Positions 25,787 through 33,761 of a DNA stretch of 45,018 nt are shown here, in pieces. Each line of letters starts with the position of its first letter. Position 1 is the stretch's first letter. The DNA comes from Elusimicrobia bacterium GWC2_61_19. Its GTDB lineage: Bacteria > Elusimicrobiota > Elusimicrobia > Elusimicrobiales > UBA9959. The notes under the pieces were generated by a model. It had not been told where the DNA came from, did no database searches, and was given only the letters and a program-made list of their open reading frames with translations. Both the position numbers and the translations under genes were made by a program. Where the stretch lies: assembly GCA_001799795.1 (NCBI GenBank), contig MGUD01000017.1, forward strand, positions 1 to 45,018, written 5' to 3'.

Positions 25787-26035
25787 TTATTGGTCGCTGG
25801 TCTCGTCGTCGAAGGCTTCCAGTTTCAGTTTGCCCTCGGCGTCCTTACGCAGCACTTCTATCTTGCGTTTCACTTCTTCCAGCTTGACCGAAAGTTCTTT
25901 GGAGATGCCGACGCCTTCTTCGAAGAGCGAAAGGGATTCCTCTATCGGGGTGTTCTCATCCTCGAGCTTGCCTACGATCTCTTCCAGCTTCGCGAGCTTT
26001 TCTTCGAAACCGCCGGCATTGGTTTTCTTTACCAT
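25787..26035 (-). CDS. xseB: Exodeoxyribonuclease VII small subunit
   Basis: 82 residues, the usual size. FEEKLAKLEEIVGKLEDENT and PIEESLSLFEEGV are the family signature; the protein forms a helical hairpin that binds several-fold to each XseA. The gene overlaps the end of xseA by 7 bp, as in many genomes. ExoVII degrades single-stranded DNA from both ends in mismatch repair and recombination. Confidence 0.95.
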   Translation of the reverse strand: MVKKTNAGGFEEKLAKLEEIVGKLEDENTPIEESLSLFEEGVGISKELSVKLEEVKRKIEVLRKDAEGKLKLEAFDDETSDQ

Positions 26036-27318
26036 AAAGTCTCCTGTCCGGGCCCGTCCGCGCCCTTGGTTCTCGTCTTTTGCTTCCTGCCGTCCGCGCT
26101 GCTCCCGGCGCCGCCCGCCTTGTCCGGGCCCAGCACCTCGGCCTCGGCGCGGCCCTCGGCGAACTGCAATGAAAGCCTGTCGCCCGGCGTCAGCGCCGCG
26201 GCCGTCTTTACCGCTTTACCCTTTATATCCTTAACGATGGCGTAACCCTTTTTAAGCGGAAAAAGCGGGCTCAGCGCCTTCAACTTTTCTGCCTGCAAGT
26301 TCAGCTTCTCTCCGGCGCGGCGCAGCCGGTCCGCCGAAGCGGCGAACATGCCCTCCACCGCGTCGTCGAGGCGCCGGGTGGGCCGTTCCAGGAGCACCAA
26401 AGGGTTTACCATAGCCCGGCTTGAGACCAGCCTGCGGAATTTGCCCTGAAGATTCTCGTAATAAATCCGCAGGCTCTGCAGCAGCCGCCGCTCGAGCCCG
26501 GCGATATTGGCCGCCAGCTCCACCTTGCTCTTTACCACCAGCTCCGCGGCCGCCGAAGGCGTGGGCGCCCTCAGGTCGGCCACGAAGTCCGCTATCGTAA
26601 AATCGGTCTCATGCCCGACGCAGGAGATCACAGGTATTTTGGAACCGGCTATGGCGCGGGCCACTATTTCCTCGTTGAAAGCCCAGAGGTCTTCCATCGA
26701 GCCGCCGCCGCGCCCCACCAACATCACGTCTATATCGGGGAAACCGGAGTTGAGGTCTTTTATCGCTTGGGCGATTTCCTCTTTGGAACCGACCCCCTGC
26801 ACTTTCACCGGAGCCACGATGATGTGCATATTGGCATAGCGCCGCTTAAGTATGGAAAGGATGTCGCGTATGGCCGCGCCCGTGGGGGAAGTGACCACGG
26901 CGATCTTCTGCGGCAGGGCCGGGATGGGCCTTTTGCGGGCGGCATCGAAGAGCCCCTCGGACTGAAGCTTTTTCTTGAGCTGCTCGAAGGCCAGCTGCAG
27001 CGGGCCTATGCCGGCCGGCTGCACCTCTTTGGCCATCAGCTGGTACTTGCTCTGTTTGTCGTAGGTGGTGATGTTCCCACGCACGCGTACCAGCAGGCCG
27101 TTCTGCAGGTCGAATTTCATGTTGGCGGCAAAACCGCGGAACATTACGCCGGAAATATTGGAATTGGCGTCCTTAAGGTCGAAATATGTGTGGCCGAGAG
27201 ATGAGACTTTCAGCCCGGATATCTCCCCCTCCACCCACAGCTCGCGGAAATTCGTCTCCAGCAGGTACTTGATACCCTGGCTGAGCTCGCTGACGGTGTA
27301 AATTCTGGGTTCCGTCAT
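26029..27318 (-). CDS. xseA: Exodeoxyribonuclease VII large subunit
   Basis: 429 residues. The N-terminal OB-fold (about residues 5-100, YTVSELSQGIKYLLETNFRE and VWVEGEISGLK-like start) binds single-stranded DNA. The catalytic domain follows (VVTSPTGAAIRDIL, VGRGGGSMEDLWAFNEE, SCVGHETDFTIADFVADLRA), then a coiled-coil and a C-terminal beta segment (GYAIVKDIKGK). The start overlaps the rarA stop (ATGA) and the end overlaps xseB, so the three are coupled. An extra charged tail of ~35 residues follows the family core. Confidence 0.95.
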   Translation of the reverse strand: MTEPRIYTVSELSQGIKYLLETNFRELWVEGEISGLKVSSLGHTYFDLKDANSNISGVMFRGFAANMKFDLQNGLLVRVRGNITTYDKQSKYQLMAKEVQPAGIGPLQLAFEQLKKKLQSEGLFDAARKRPIPALPQKIAVVTSPTGAAIRDILSILKRRYANMHIIVAPVKVQGVGSKEEIAQAIKDLNSGFPDIDVMLVGRGGGSMEDLWAFNEEIVARAIAGSKIPVISCVGHETDFTIADFVADLRAPTPSAAAELVVKSKVELAANIAGLERRLLQSLRIYYENLQGKFRRLVSSRAMVNPLVLLERPTRRLDDAVEGMFAASADRLRRAGEKLNLQAEKLKALSPLFPLKKGYAIVKDIKGKAVKTAAALTPGDRLSLQFAEGRAEAEVLGPDKAGGAGSSADGRKQKTRTKGADGPGQETLW

Positions 27319-28646
27319 TTACCGCCCCGCAGGCGCTTGAGTCTTTTGGATATCTCGGCCTCGAAGCCCTGTTCGGTGGGCCGGTAGAAGATCTTCGGGT
27401 CCGGCATATATTCCTGGTGCACATAGTGGTTCTCAAAATCGTGCGGGTACTTATAGCCTTTGCCGTGACCCAGCGCCTTGCCATCTTTGGAGGCGTCGCG
27501 CAGATGCAGGGGCACGGCGCGCTCAACCCCGCTGTTCACTTCGGCCTGCGCCTCGTTAACGGCCAGATAGGAGGCGTTGGACTTGGGCGAGCAGGCCACG
27601 TAGATGGCCGCCTGCGCCAGTATTATCCTGGCCTCGGGCATGCCCAGCACCTCGGCGGACTTAAAGGCGCTCTCCGCCATTACCAGCGCCATGGGGTTGG
27701 CGTTGCCGACGTCCTCGGAAGCGCAGATCAGTATGCGCCGCGCCACAAAGCGGGGATCCTCGCCGGCCTCCAGCATCTTGGCCAGCCAGTAGACGGCGGC
27801 GTCCGGATCGGAACCGCGCATGCTCTTTATGAAAGCCGAGATATGGTCGTAATGTTCGTCGGAGCTGCGGTCGTAGCGCAGGCTGCGGCGCTGTATGGAT
27901 TCGCGCGCCACGGCTTCGTCTATCACGCGTTTGCCGTCCGCGCCGGGCTTGGTGGTGATAACGGCCAGTTCCAGGGCGTTAAGCAGACGGCGGGCGTCGC
28001 CGGAAGAATTTTCTATCAGGTAGCGCTTCGCCCCGGGCGTCACCTCGGGCTTCAGGTTAAGCAGGCCCTCGGGGTGCGTAACGGCCCTGTCGAAAATGTC
28101 GGAGAGGTGCTCGACACCCAACTGCTTGAATTCCACCACAATGAACCGCGACAGCAGCGCCTGGTTTATGTAGAAGAACGGGTTCTCCGTGGTCATACCT
28201 ATAAGGATGATCTCGCCTTTTTCCACGGAAGGCAGCAGCACGTCCTGCTGGGTGCGGTTGAAATGATGGATCTCGTCCAGGACCAGCAGCACGCGCTGGT
28301 TCTGGGCCAGGCCGCTGCCGAGCCCGCGGGAGAATTCTATTATTTTCTTCAGGTCGGCCACGCCGGCCATCACCGCGTTCAGGTCGAAGGTCTTGGCGTT
28401 GGCGCGGGAGGCTATGTAGCGGGCCAGCGCGGTCTTACCGGCGCCGGGCGGGCCGAAAAAGACGGCGGATTTCAGATTGTCGGATTCTATGGCGCGGCGC
28501 AGCAGTTTGCCCGGGCCCAGGATATGTTCCTGGCCGGAGAACTCCTCGATGGTCCTGGGGGCGAGGCGGGCCGCCAGCGGCGCATAAAGCGGGCCGCCCT
28601 CGGGTTCCGGCGCGACCGGTCTTTCGTCGAAAAGTGAGTCCGGCAT
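27315..28646 (-). CDS. rarA: Replication-associated recombination protein A (RarA/MgsA AAA+ ATPase)
   Basis: 443 residues. A clamp-loader-like AAA+ ATPase acting at stalled replication forks. Walker A GPPGAGKT is at residues 65-72, Walker B LVLDEIHHF at 121-129, sensor GMTTENPFF follows, and the C-terminal tetramerisation domain (YWLAKMLEAGEDPRFVARRI, AEVNSGVERAVPLHLRDA) is complete. It sits between the ZapA-like gene (2 bp upstream) and xseA (4-bp overlap), in a DNA repair and division cluster. Confidence 0.93.
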   Translation of the reverse strand: MPDSLFDERPVAPEPEGGPLYAPLAARLAPRTIEEFSGQEHILGPGKLLRRAIESDNLKSAVFFGPPGAGKTALARYIASRANAKTFDLNAVMAGVADLKKIIEFSRGLGSGLAQNQRVLLVLDEIHHFNRTQQDVLLPSVEKGEIILIGMTTENPFFYINQALLSRFIVVEFKQLGVEHLSDIFDRAVTHPEGLLNLKPEVTPGAKRYLIENSSGDARRLLNALELAVITTKPGADGKRVIDEAVARESIQRRSLRYDRSSDEHYDHISAFIKSMRGSDPDAAVYWLAKMLEAGEDPRFVARRILICASEDVGNANPMALVMAESAFKSAEVLGMPEARIILAQAAIYVACSPKSNASYLAVNEAQAEVNSGVERAVPLHLRDASKDGKALGHGKGYKYPHDFENHYVHQEYMPDPKIFYRPTEQGFEAEISKRLKRLRGGK

Positions 28647-28648
28647 CG

Positions 28649-28948
28649 CTATTTCTTTTCTTCCATCGACTTCTCAAGGCGGGAGACGATGTCGTCTATC
28701 TTCTTGGAATCCGCCTCCTGGTTGGTCTCGGACTTCTGTTTGAGGTTATAGAGTTCCACGGCGAAATCGTAAGCGGCGAGGATGGCGAGTTTGGACGTAT
28801 CCGGGATCTTGAGCTTTTCCTCTATCTTGGCGATCTTCTCTTCCACCTCGCCTATTATGGCGCGCACCTCTATTTCCATCAGGCCGTCCACGGCCGGGAA
28901 TTTTATGATGCGCCCGCGCACCTTGGCTTCGAAATCGTTACCGCTCAT
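28649..28948 (-). CDS. ZapA-like cell division protein
   Basis: 99 residues. An N-terminal beta strand region (EAKVRGRIIKFPAVDG) followed by a long helix and coiled coil (ILAAYDFAVELYNLKQKSET), the layout of ZapA, which cross-links FtsZ filaments at the division site. The start overlaps the end of the upstream coiled-coil gene by 11 bp, and rarA follows after 2 bp. Confidence 0.75.
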   Translation of the reverse strand: MSGNDFEAKVRGRIIKFPAVDGLMEIEVRAIIGEVEEKIAKIEEKLKIPDTSKLAILAAYDFAVELYNLKQKSETNQEADSKKIDDIVSRLEKSMEEKK

Positions 28949-29204
28949 CGTCTTCCTCGAACAGGCCCGGCTGCAGGTCGTTGGCTTTCTCTATTTTGGC
29001 GCAGATGCGCTCCAGGCGGCGGCGCACCTTAACCCTGAAGTCGGCCAGTTCGCGGGCGGCGGCCGTATTGGAGGCGGCCTTGCCGCGGGCGGCGCCCAGC
29101 AGCTGCACCTGCCCTTTAAGGACCTCGTTCTCCTCTTTAAGGCGGTCTATCAGTTCGGCCGCGCTGACGGCCAATTCCTCAAGACGTTTTATACGGCTGT
29201 GCAT
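28938..29204 (-). CDS. Short coiled-coil protein, ZapB-like
   Basis: 88 residues with strong heptads at the N-terminus (RIKRLEELAVSAAELIDRLK, EENEVLKGQVQLL), as in ZapB and related division coiled coils that bind ZapA. Position directly before the ZapA-like gene, overlapping it, supports a division role. The C-terminal half (FRVKVRRRLERICAKIEKAN) is a second basic helix. The transcript is probably leaderless: TATAAT ends six bases before the ATG. Confidence 0.55.
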   Translation of the reverse strand: MHSRIKRLEELAVSAAELIDRLKEENEVLKGQVQLLGAARGKAASNTAAARELADFRVKVRRRLERICAKIEKANDLQPGLFEEDDER

Positions 29205-29210
29205 GCCTAA

Positions 29211-29216
29211 ATTATA
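29211..29216 (-). promoter_or_regulatory. -10 box of a leaderless transcript (ZapB-like operon)
   Basis: Consensus TATAAT on the minus strand, 6 nt before the ATG at 29204. There is no room for a Shine-Dalgarno, so transcription should start on or next to the A of the start codon. Confidence 0.6.
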
Positions 29217-29317
29217 GTAAAAAATACCATAAGACCTATTAAATACAGGGCCCTTGGACCTTTGTGGCCTTCCTTATATTAAGGGTATAACATATACAGC
29301 AGAATACAGGAGGCCTT

Positions 29318-30346
29318 ATGAATAAACTTTTAAGATCGGTGTCACTGATAGCGGCGGCGGCGATAGTACTGCCCTCGCTGGCCAATGCCGGCGGCGCCAA
29401 GAGTATTTACGGCAATGACGACCGCCTGGACTACTTTGAGGCCTCCCCCGCCATGCGCCAGCTTGCCGACTCCGTGGTCTCCCTCTGGCCCTCCAAGCAG
29501 GTGAAGGCCGAGAACGGCGGCTACAAACTGGCTACCATCGGCTTCGGCGACGCCCTGGACCTCTGCCCGGGCGAGAAGTTCAGCGAACAGCCCATAGGCG
29601 CTTTCTGCTCCGGCACGCTGGTAGGCGAGGACATGATAATGACCGCCGGCCACTGCATAACCGACGAGGCCTCGTGCGCCGACGCCAGGTTCGTTTTCGG
29701 CTATAACATCGACACCGCCGGCGGCGCTGCCCGCACCACGGTACCGGCCAAAGACGTCTACACCTGCAAACGCATCGTCAAGCGCGACCTGGACAAGCAG
29801 GCCTCCGGCATCATCGGCACCGGCATAGCTATCATAGGCGCCCTGCTCAACAAGCAGGCCGGCCCCGACTTCGCCCTGATACAGCTGGACCGCAAGGTGG
29901 AAGGCCGCAAACCCCTCCCCGTCAACAGGGGCGGCGTGAACAACGGCGACCGCATCTTCGTAATAGGCCACCCCGTGGGCCTGCCGGTTAAAGTGGCCGG
30001 CGGTGCCAGCGTGCGCAACAACTCCTTCAAGGCCTACTTCCTCACCGACCTGGACACCTTCGGCGGCAATTCCGGCTCCGCGGTGTTCAACGCCTCCACC
30101 AATAAGATAGAAGGCATACTGGTGCGCGGCGGCACGGACTTCGTGGCCGGCCCGGCCGGCTGCAAGGTGCAGCTCCGCAGCGGCCAGAACGAGGGCAAGG
30201 GTGAGGCCGTCACCAAGATCTCGGTGCTGGAGAAGTACATCCCCGAGATCGGCGCCACCAGGACCGCCGGCCTGAAATCCATCGGCCTGACGGTAGACGA
30301 AGTGCCGGCCCCCTCCGAAGAACTGGCCCGCAAGATCCAGTTCTAA
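29318..30346 (+). CDS. Secreted trypsin-like serine protease (S1 family)
   Basis: 342 residues with a signal peptide (MNKLLRSVSLIAAAAIVLPS, cleavage near LANA-GG). The triad is visible: His112 in TAGHC, Asp184 in GPDFALIQL, and Ser252 in FGGNSGSAVF. The GNSGS form is that of V8/glutamyl-endopeptidase-like enzymes. Cysteines flank His112. An AGGAGG ribosome site lies close before the ATG. It is divergent from the ZapB-like operon and ends at a strong terminator. Confidence 0.9.
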   Translation: MNKLLRSVSLIAAAAIVLPSLANAGGAKSIYGNDDRLDYFEASPAMRQLADSVVSLWPSKQVKAENGGYKLATIGFGDALDLCPGEKFSEQPIGAFCSGTLVGEDMIMTAGHCITDEASCADARFVFGYNIDTAGGAARTTVPAKDVYTCKRIVKRDLDKQASGIIGTGIAIIGALLNKQAGPDFALIQLDRKVEGRKPLPVNRGGVNNGDRIFVIGHPVGLPVKVAGGASVRNNSFKAYFLTDLDTFGGNSGSAVFNASTNKIEGILVRGGTDFVAGPAGCKVQLRSGQNEGKGEAVTKISVLEKYIPEIGATRTAGLKSIGLTVDEVPAPSEELARKIQF

Positions 30347-30360
30347 GAACCGAGCCAAAT

Positions 30361-30388
30361 AAAAAACCCCGCCCGCGCGGGGTTTTTT
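30361..30388 (+). terminator. Strong terminator of the S1 protease gene
   Basis: Stem ACCCCGC/GCGGGGT with a CCGC loop, flanked by six A and six T; it can work in both directions. Confidence 0.9.
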
Positions 30389-30390
30389 AT

Positions 30391-30442
30391 GGGGACGCTC
30401 TTAGTTAATTAGTTTAAAAACTAATTAACTAAGAGCGTCCCC
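30391..30442. repeat. Perfect long hairpin with GGGGACGCT ends
   Basis: Arms 30391-30415 and 30418-30442 pair perfectly over 25 bp with a 2-nt loop; the outer part is GGGGACGCTC and the inner part is AT-rich (TTAGTTAATTAG). It ends 1 bp from the pirin stop codon, which reads TAG in the minus-strand context TAGAGGGGACGCT. The end motif is shared with the hairpin at 4422-4499; the inner arms are unrelated. Confidence 0.85.
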
Positions 30443-30443
30443 T

Positions 30444-31289
30444 CTATTTTTTAAGGAACGTGCCTTTGCGGTATTCTTCGAAGGCGACCTTAAGTTCGTG
30501 CTCGGTGTTCATCACTATGGGCCCGCGCCACGCCACCGGCTCGCCCAGCGGCCGCGCGGCCAGCAGCAGGAAGCGCAGGCCCTCGTCGGAGGCCGAACAG
30601 GCCAGGGTCTCGCCCTCGCCCAGCACCGCCAGCTGGCCCGGCAGCACCGGCTGTTTTTTATCCTTGCCGAAATAACCTTTCCCCTCGAATACGCAGACCA
30701 GCACGGTATCTTCGGGCCTGACGTTCAGCGTGAACTCCGCGCCGGCCTCCGCCTTGACATCGAAGAACCACGGCTGCGCCGCTATCTCCTGCGCGGGGCC
30801 GCTCACCCCGCCGTATTCGCCGCAGATAAGCTTTATTTTGTAGCCGGGCCCTTTCACTTCCGGGATGTCTTCGGCGCGGATGTCCCGGTAGCGCGCGCGC
30901 GTCATCTTGTGTTTTTTAGGCAGGTTGACCCAAAGCTGGAAACCGCGCATGGTGCCCTGATAGGCCTTGGGCATTTCCTGGTGCACTATGCCCGAGCCGG
31001 CTGTCATCCATTGCACCTGCCCGGACTTTATCACGCCGGAATTGCCAAGCGAGTCGCCGTGTTCCACGACGCCTTCCAGCATATAAGTGACGGTCTCTAT
31101 GCCGCGGTGCGGATGCCAGGGGAAACCGGCGATATAATCGGCGGGGTCGGCGGAACCGAAATTATCCAGCAGCAGGAAAGGGTCGGTCAGGGCCGGGTCC
31201 CCGAAACCCAGTATGCGCTTGAGCTTGACCCCGGCGCCCTCCACCACCCGGTTCCCTTCTATCACCGTTTTTATTTTTCTTGTTTTCAT
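30444..31289 (-). CDS. Pirin family protein
   Basis: 281 residues, a bicupin iron protein; bacterial members include quercetinase-like enzymes and redox-linked regulators. The metal ligands of the N-terminal cupin are present: H59 and H61 (FPWHPHRGIETVTYMLEG), H103 and E105 (GSGIVHQEMP). GGTGAT precedes the ATG. Its neighbours on either side run in the opposite direction, so it is monocistronic. Its last codon touches the hairpin element. Confidence 0.9.
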   Translation of the reverse strand: MKTRKIKTVIEGNRVVEGAGVKLKRILGFGDPALTDPFLLLDNFGSADPADYIAGFPWHPHRGIETVTYMLEGVVEHGDSLGNSGVIKSGQVQWMTAGSGIVHQEMPKAYQGTMRGFQLWVNLPKKHKMTRARYRDIRAEDIPEVKGPGYKIKLICGEYGGVSGPAQEIAAQPWFFDVKAEAGAEFTLNVRPEDTVLVCVFEGKGYFGKDKKQPVLPGQLAVLGEGETLACSASDEGLRFLLLAARPLGEPVAWRGPIVMNTEHELKVAFEEYRKGTFLKK

Positions 31290-31484
31290 AATATCACCAG
31301 CCGCACCCGCAGCAATAGAATATCAAAAAAACACGGCCGCCGGGCTTCCCGTAAACCCCTTGTGCACTTGCAAAGGAAAATATTGTATGCTCACCCTTGG
31401 GTAGGGGACCGCATATTAAACACCGATTGTCGGGCATTTTCCTTTGTGATCCCTTTGTCTAAAAACGAACGGGGAGGCGATTAT

Positions 31485-32639
31485 ATGCTGTTAATGAACA
31501 AAGCGGGGTTAGAAGAACTGTTGAACGACAGGAAGGGGCCGTGCGTTTCTATTTTCATGCCCACCGTAAAGGGCAGCGAAGAGACGAAACAGAACCCCAT
31601 AAGGTACCGGAAACTGCTGGGCGAGGCAGGGAAAAAGCTTGAAGCGCTGGGCCTGAAGGCGGCCGAGGCCAGGAAGCTGCTTGAGGCCGCCAAGCCGCCG
31701 CTGGAAGACCACAAATTCTGGCAGTACCAGAGCGGGGGGCTGGCCCTTTTCATATCCAGGGACGTAAAGCGCATCTACACGCTGCCGCTGAACTTCAGCG
31801 AGCTGACCGTGGTGGCGGACCACTTCTGCGTCACGCCGATACTGCCGCTTTTCGCGGAGGACGGCAGTTTCTACGTCCTGGCGCTGAGCCAGCATTCGCT
31901 GCGGCTTTACCACTGCAGCAGGCACAGCGTTACCGAAGTGGACCTGAAACAGATGCCCAAGAGCATAACCGACCTGCTCGAGCTTAACCCCAGGGAGAAG
32001 CAGCTGCAGTTCCACGGCAATACCGAGGGCAGCGCGGCCGGGCGGGGCGGAGCGGGCGCCTTCCACGGCCATGCCGAGGACTCCGACGAAGCAAAAGAGA
32101 ACATGCTGGTTTACTTCCACAGCGTGAACCGCGGGATAAATTCCATACTCAGGAGCGACGGGGCGCCGCTGGTACTGGCAGGCGTGGATTACCTGACCCG
32201 CATCTACGGCAAAGCCAACACTTACCCGAACCTGGTGGGCATGATGCCCGGCAGCGCCGTCGGGTCGCGGCCGGAGGAACTGCGCGAGCGGGCCTGGGAA
32301 CTGGTAAAGCCCCTGTTCGAGGCCGGGGAAATGGCCGCCGTAAGACAGTACGAACGGCTCATGGGCACGCCCAAGGCGTCCAACCACATCAAGACCATAC
32401 TTAAGGCCGCCGACGAGGGCAAGGTGGGGACTCTGCTGGTGTCGGCGAACGCGCAAAGATGGGGGATGTTGGACCCGGAACTTGGCGTGATGGCTCTGCA
32501 CGCCAAAGAAGAGCCCAGCGACACCGAACTGATAGACCTTTGCGCCACGCGCACCCTGCGCCACGGCGGCAAGGTGCACGTGCTGGAGCAGGCCAAAATG
32601 CCCGGCGTAGCCACCGTGGCGGCCATACTGCGGTACTGA
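31485..32639 (+). CDS. Bacterial archaeo-eukaryotic release factor-like protein (baeRF family)
   Basis: 384 residues from ATG 31485, fixed by GGGGAGG eight bases upstream. The protein has the three-part layout of the baeRF families, distant relatives of eRF1/Pelota: an N-terminal domain (CVSIFMPTVKGSEETKQNPI), a middle domain (DGSFYVLALSQHSLRLYHCS, then LVLAGVDYLTRIYGKANTY), and a C-terminal L7Ae-like domain (DEGKVGTLLVSANAQRWG, then DLCATRTLRHGGKVHVLEQA). The link between the first two is Gly/His-rich, with GRGGAGAFHGH. Family members are proposed to act on ribosomes in stress, which is inference. The frame is open far upstream, but that part opposes the pirin gene and is not coding. Confidence 0.75.
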   Translation: MLLMNKAGLEELLNDRKGPCVSIFMPTVKGSEETKQNPIRYRKLLGEAGKKLEALGLKAAEARKLLEAAKPPLEDHKFWQYQSGGLALFISRDVKRIYTLPLNFSELTVVADHFCVTPILPLFAEDGSFYVLALSQHSLRLYHCSRHSVTEVDLKQMPKSITDLLELNPREKQLQFHGNTEGSAAGRGGAGAFHGHAEDSDEAKENMLVYFHSVNRGINSILRSDGAPLVLAGVDYLTRIYGKANTYPNLVGMMPGSAVGSRPEELRERAWELVKPLFEAGEMAAVRQYERLMGTPKASNHIKTILKAADEGKVGTLLVSANAQRWGMLDPELGVMALHAKEEPSDTELIDLCATRTLRHGGKVHVLEQAKMPGVATVAAILRY

Positions 32640-32658
32640 CCCGGGGCCCTCTGGGTGG

Positions 32659-32689
32659 AAAAAGCCGGCCCCCGCGACAGCGGGGGCCG
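32659..32689 (-). terminator. Terminator between convergent genes
   Basis: Stem CGGCCCCCGC/GCGGGGGCCG (32666-32675 with 32680-32689). On the minus strand five T follow (32663-32659), so it serves the alpha-crystallin gene; it may also end the + transcript. Confidence 0.6.
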
Positions 32690-32740
32690 AAAAACCGCGT
32701 TTCAGGGCGGCGCGTTACACACCGCTCCCGCAGGGCAGGA

Positions 32741-33445
32741 TCATCTTCCGCTCTTTTTAAGGGCGAAGGTTATTTTCACGCTTTCCCCGTCTATTTCCAC
32801 CCTGCCGGTGCCGGCCTCGGCCTCCTCGGGGACAGGCAGGATCTTTACGTAGCTCCGCGAGGACTCTCTTCTTATTATCCCGCTCCCGCTTTTTTCCTCG
32901 GAAGAGGTTTTCACGCTGAAGGCTACCTTTATGCGCCCGTTCGTTATGTCTACGACCGCGGTCCCGCCGGCCAGGCCGGGCACGTGCAGGGTAAGAACGA
33001 TGTCCCTGTCCGTCCTGAGCGTATCGGTCTTAAACTCGGCCGGCCTCATCCGCTGGTTGAACCATTTCCCCCAGTAATCGTCAAAGAGGGCCCTTTCGCT
33101 CGCCCGGAGAGACTCCGAAGTCCGACGCCGCAGCCGCTCCATCTCCGCGAAAGGGTCCGCCTTACCGGCGAAGAACCGGTCGCCGAAGAAAACGTCGAAA
33201 TCCCTCTCCTGCAGGGGGTCCCCCCTGTTGACCTGGCTGCGTATCTTGTCGCGCCATTTCTCAAATTCTTCCCATTGCGCGTCGGAGGCCATTTCGGCGT
33301 TGACTCCCTTATGTATCTCCGTCCGCCCGGGCGCCTGTTCTCCGATCTCTTTGGCGGACAGGGTGCATTCGTAAATATAGCACGCCTGGCCCAGCGTCAG
33401 CGCCGTAAGCGCCACCACGGCCAGCCACAGGTATTTCTCTCTCAT
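32741..33445 (-). CDS. Membrane-anchored alpha-crystallin (Hsp20)-like protein
   Basis: 234 residues from ATG 33445-33443, chosen because GGAGG lies seven bases before it; an ATG six codons upstream has no such site. The protein begins MREKYLWLAVVALTALTLGQ, a membrane anchor or uncleaved signal, then a charged helical region (about residues 45-140). The C-terminal ~95 residues resemble an alpha-crystallin domain: DIVLTLHVPGL, GRIKVAFSVK, RESSRSYVKILPVP (compare the F.R...LP of Hsp20), then VEIDGESVKITFALKK. Canonical small heat-shock proteins are cytoplasmic and lack a membrane segment. A periplasmic chaperone is possible but inferred. Confidence 0.65.
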   Translation of the reverse strand: MREKYLWLAVVALTALTLGQACYIYECTLSAKEIGEQAPGRTEIHKGVNAEMASDAQWEEFEKWRDKIRSQVNRGDPLQERDFDVFFGDRFFAGKADPFAEMERLRRRTSESLRASERALFDDYWGKWFNQRMRPAEFKTDTLRTDRDIVLTLHVPGLAGGTAVVDITNGRIKVAFSVKTSSEEKSGSGIIRRESSRSYVKILPVPEEAEAGTGRVEIDGESVKITFALKKSGR

Positions 33446-33460
33446 CGCCGCCTCCAGAAG

Positions 33461-33505
33461 CATTTTCCGCCCCCGCCCCCATCCCCCCTGCGGGGGCGGA
33501 AAATG
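33461..33505. repeat. GC-rich hairpin upstream of the alpha-crystallin gene
   Basis: Perfect 16-bp arms, CATTTTCCGCCCCCGC at 33461-33476 and its complement at 33490-33505, around a 13-nt C-rich loop. It lies 15 bp before the gene's start codon, so it would be in the 5' leader and could influence translation, or it could end the small basic gene transcript before it. Confidence 0.75.
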
Positions 33506-33590
33506 ACTTTACTCCAACAATATTCTGCGCCACCAACCAATTTGCAGTAAATTCTCGTCCGCTATTTTCACGCGGCATAACTCCCATATT

Positions 33591-33761
33591 TCAGGCCGCT
33601 TCGCACAAAAGCCGGTTGGAGGCCCTGATAAGTTGCTCCCCCTTGAGATAATAGAACGTGCGCCGCAGGAATTGCCCTGCCGAGCTGGCGGCTGTGTTCT
33701 GTTTGCGGCGCGGCTGACGGCGCTTCGCGGCGACGCGGCGTCGCTTGCTGGCGGTTTTCAT
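33591..33761 (-). CDS. Small highly basic protein (56 residues)
   Basis: Begins MKTASKRRRVAAKRRQPRRK and continues to FLRRTFYYLKGEQLIRASNR, ending LLCEAA. About a third of the residues are Arg or Lys, concentrated in the first 20, which fits nucleic-acid binding. GGGGGGAAT stands directly before the ATG. A possible promoter (TTGACA at 33944-33939, TAGAGT at 33920-33915) would leave a leader of about 150 nt with several stem-loops. No family recognised; coding status rests on the ribosome site, clean stop and composition. Confidence 0.55.
   Translation of the reverse strand: MKTASKRRRVAAKRRQPRRKQNTAASSAGQFLRRTFYYLKGEQLIRASNRLLCEAA

Noticed and set aside
30391-30442. Second terminator of the S1 protease or pirin gene
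   Set aside because: The S1 gene already has a strong terminator at 30361-30388, and this hairpin lacks a T run on either strand; shared ends with the copy at 4422 favour a repeat element.
30498-31484. Upstream extension of the baeRF frame
   Set aside because: It runs antisense over the pirin gene, and GGGGAGG before the ATG at 31485 fixes the real start.
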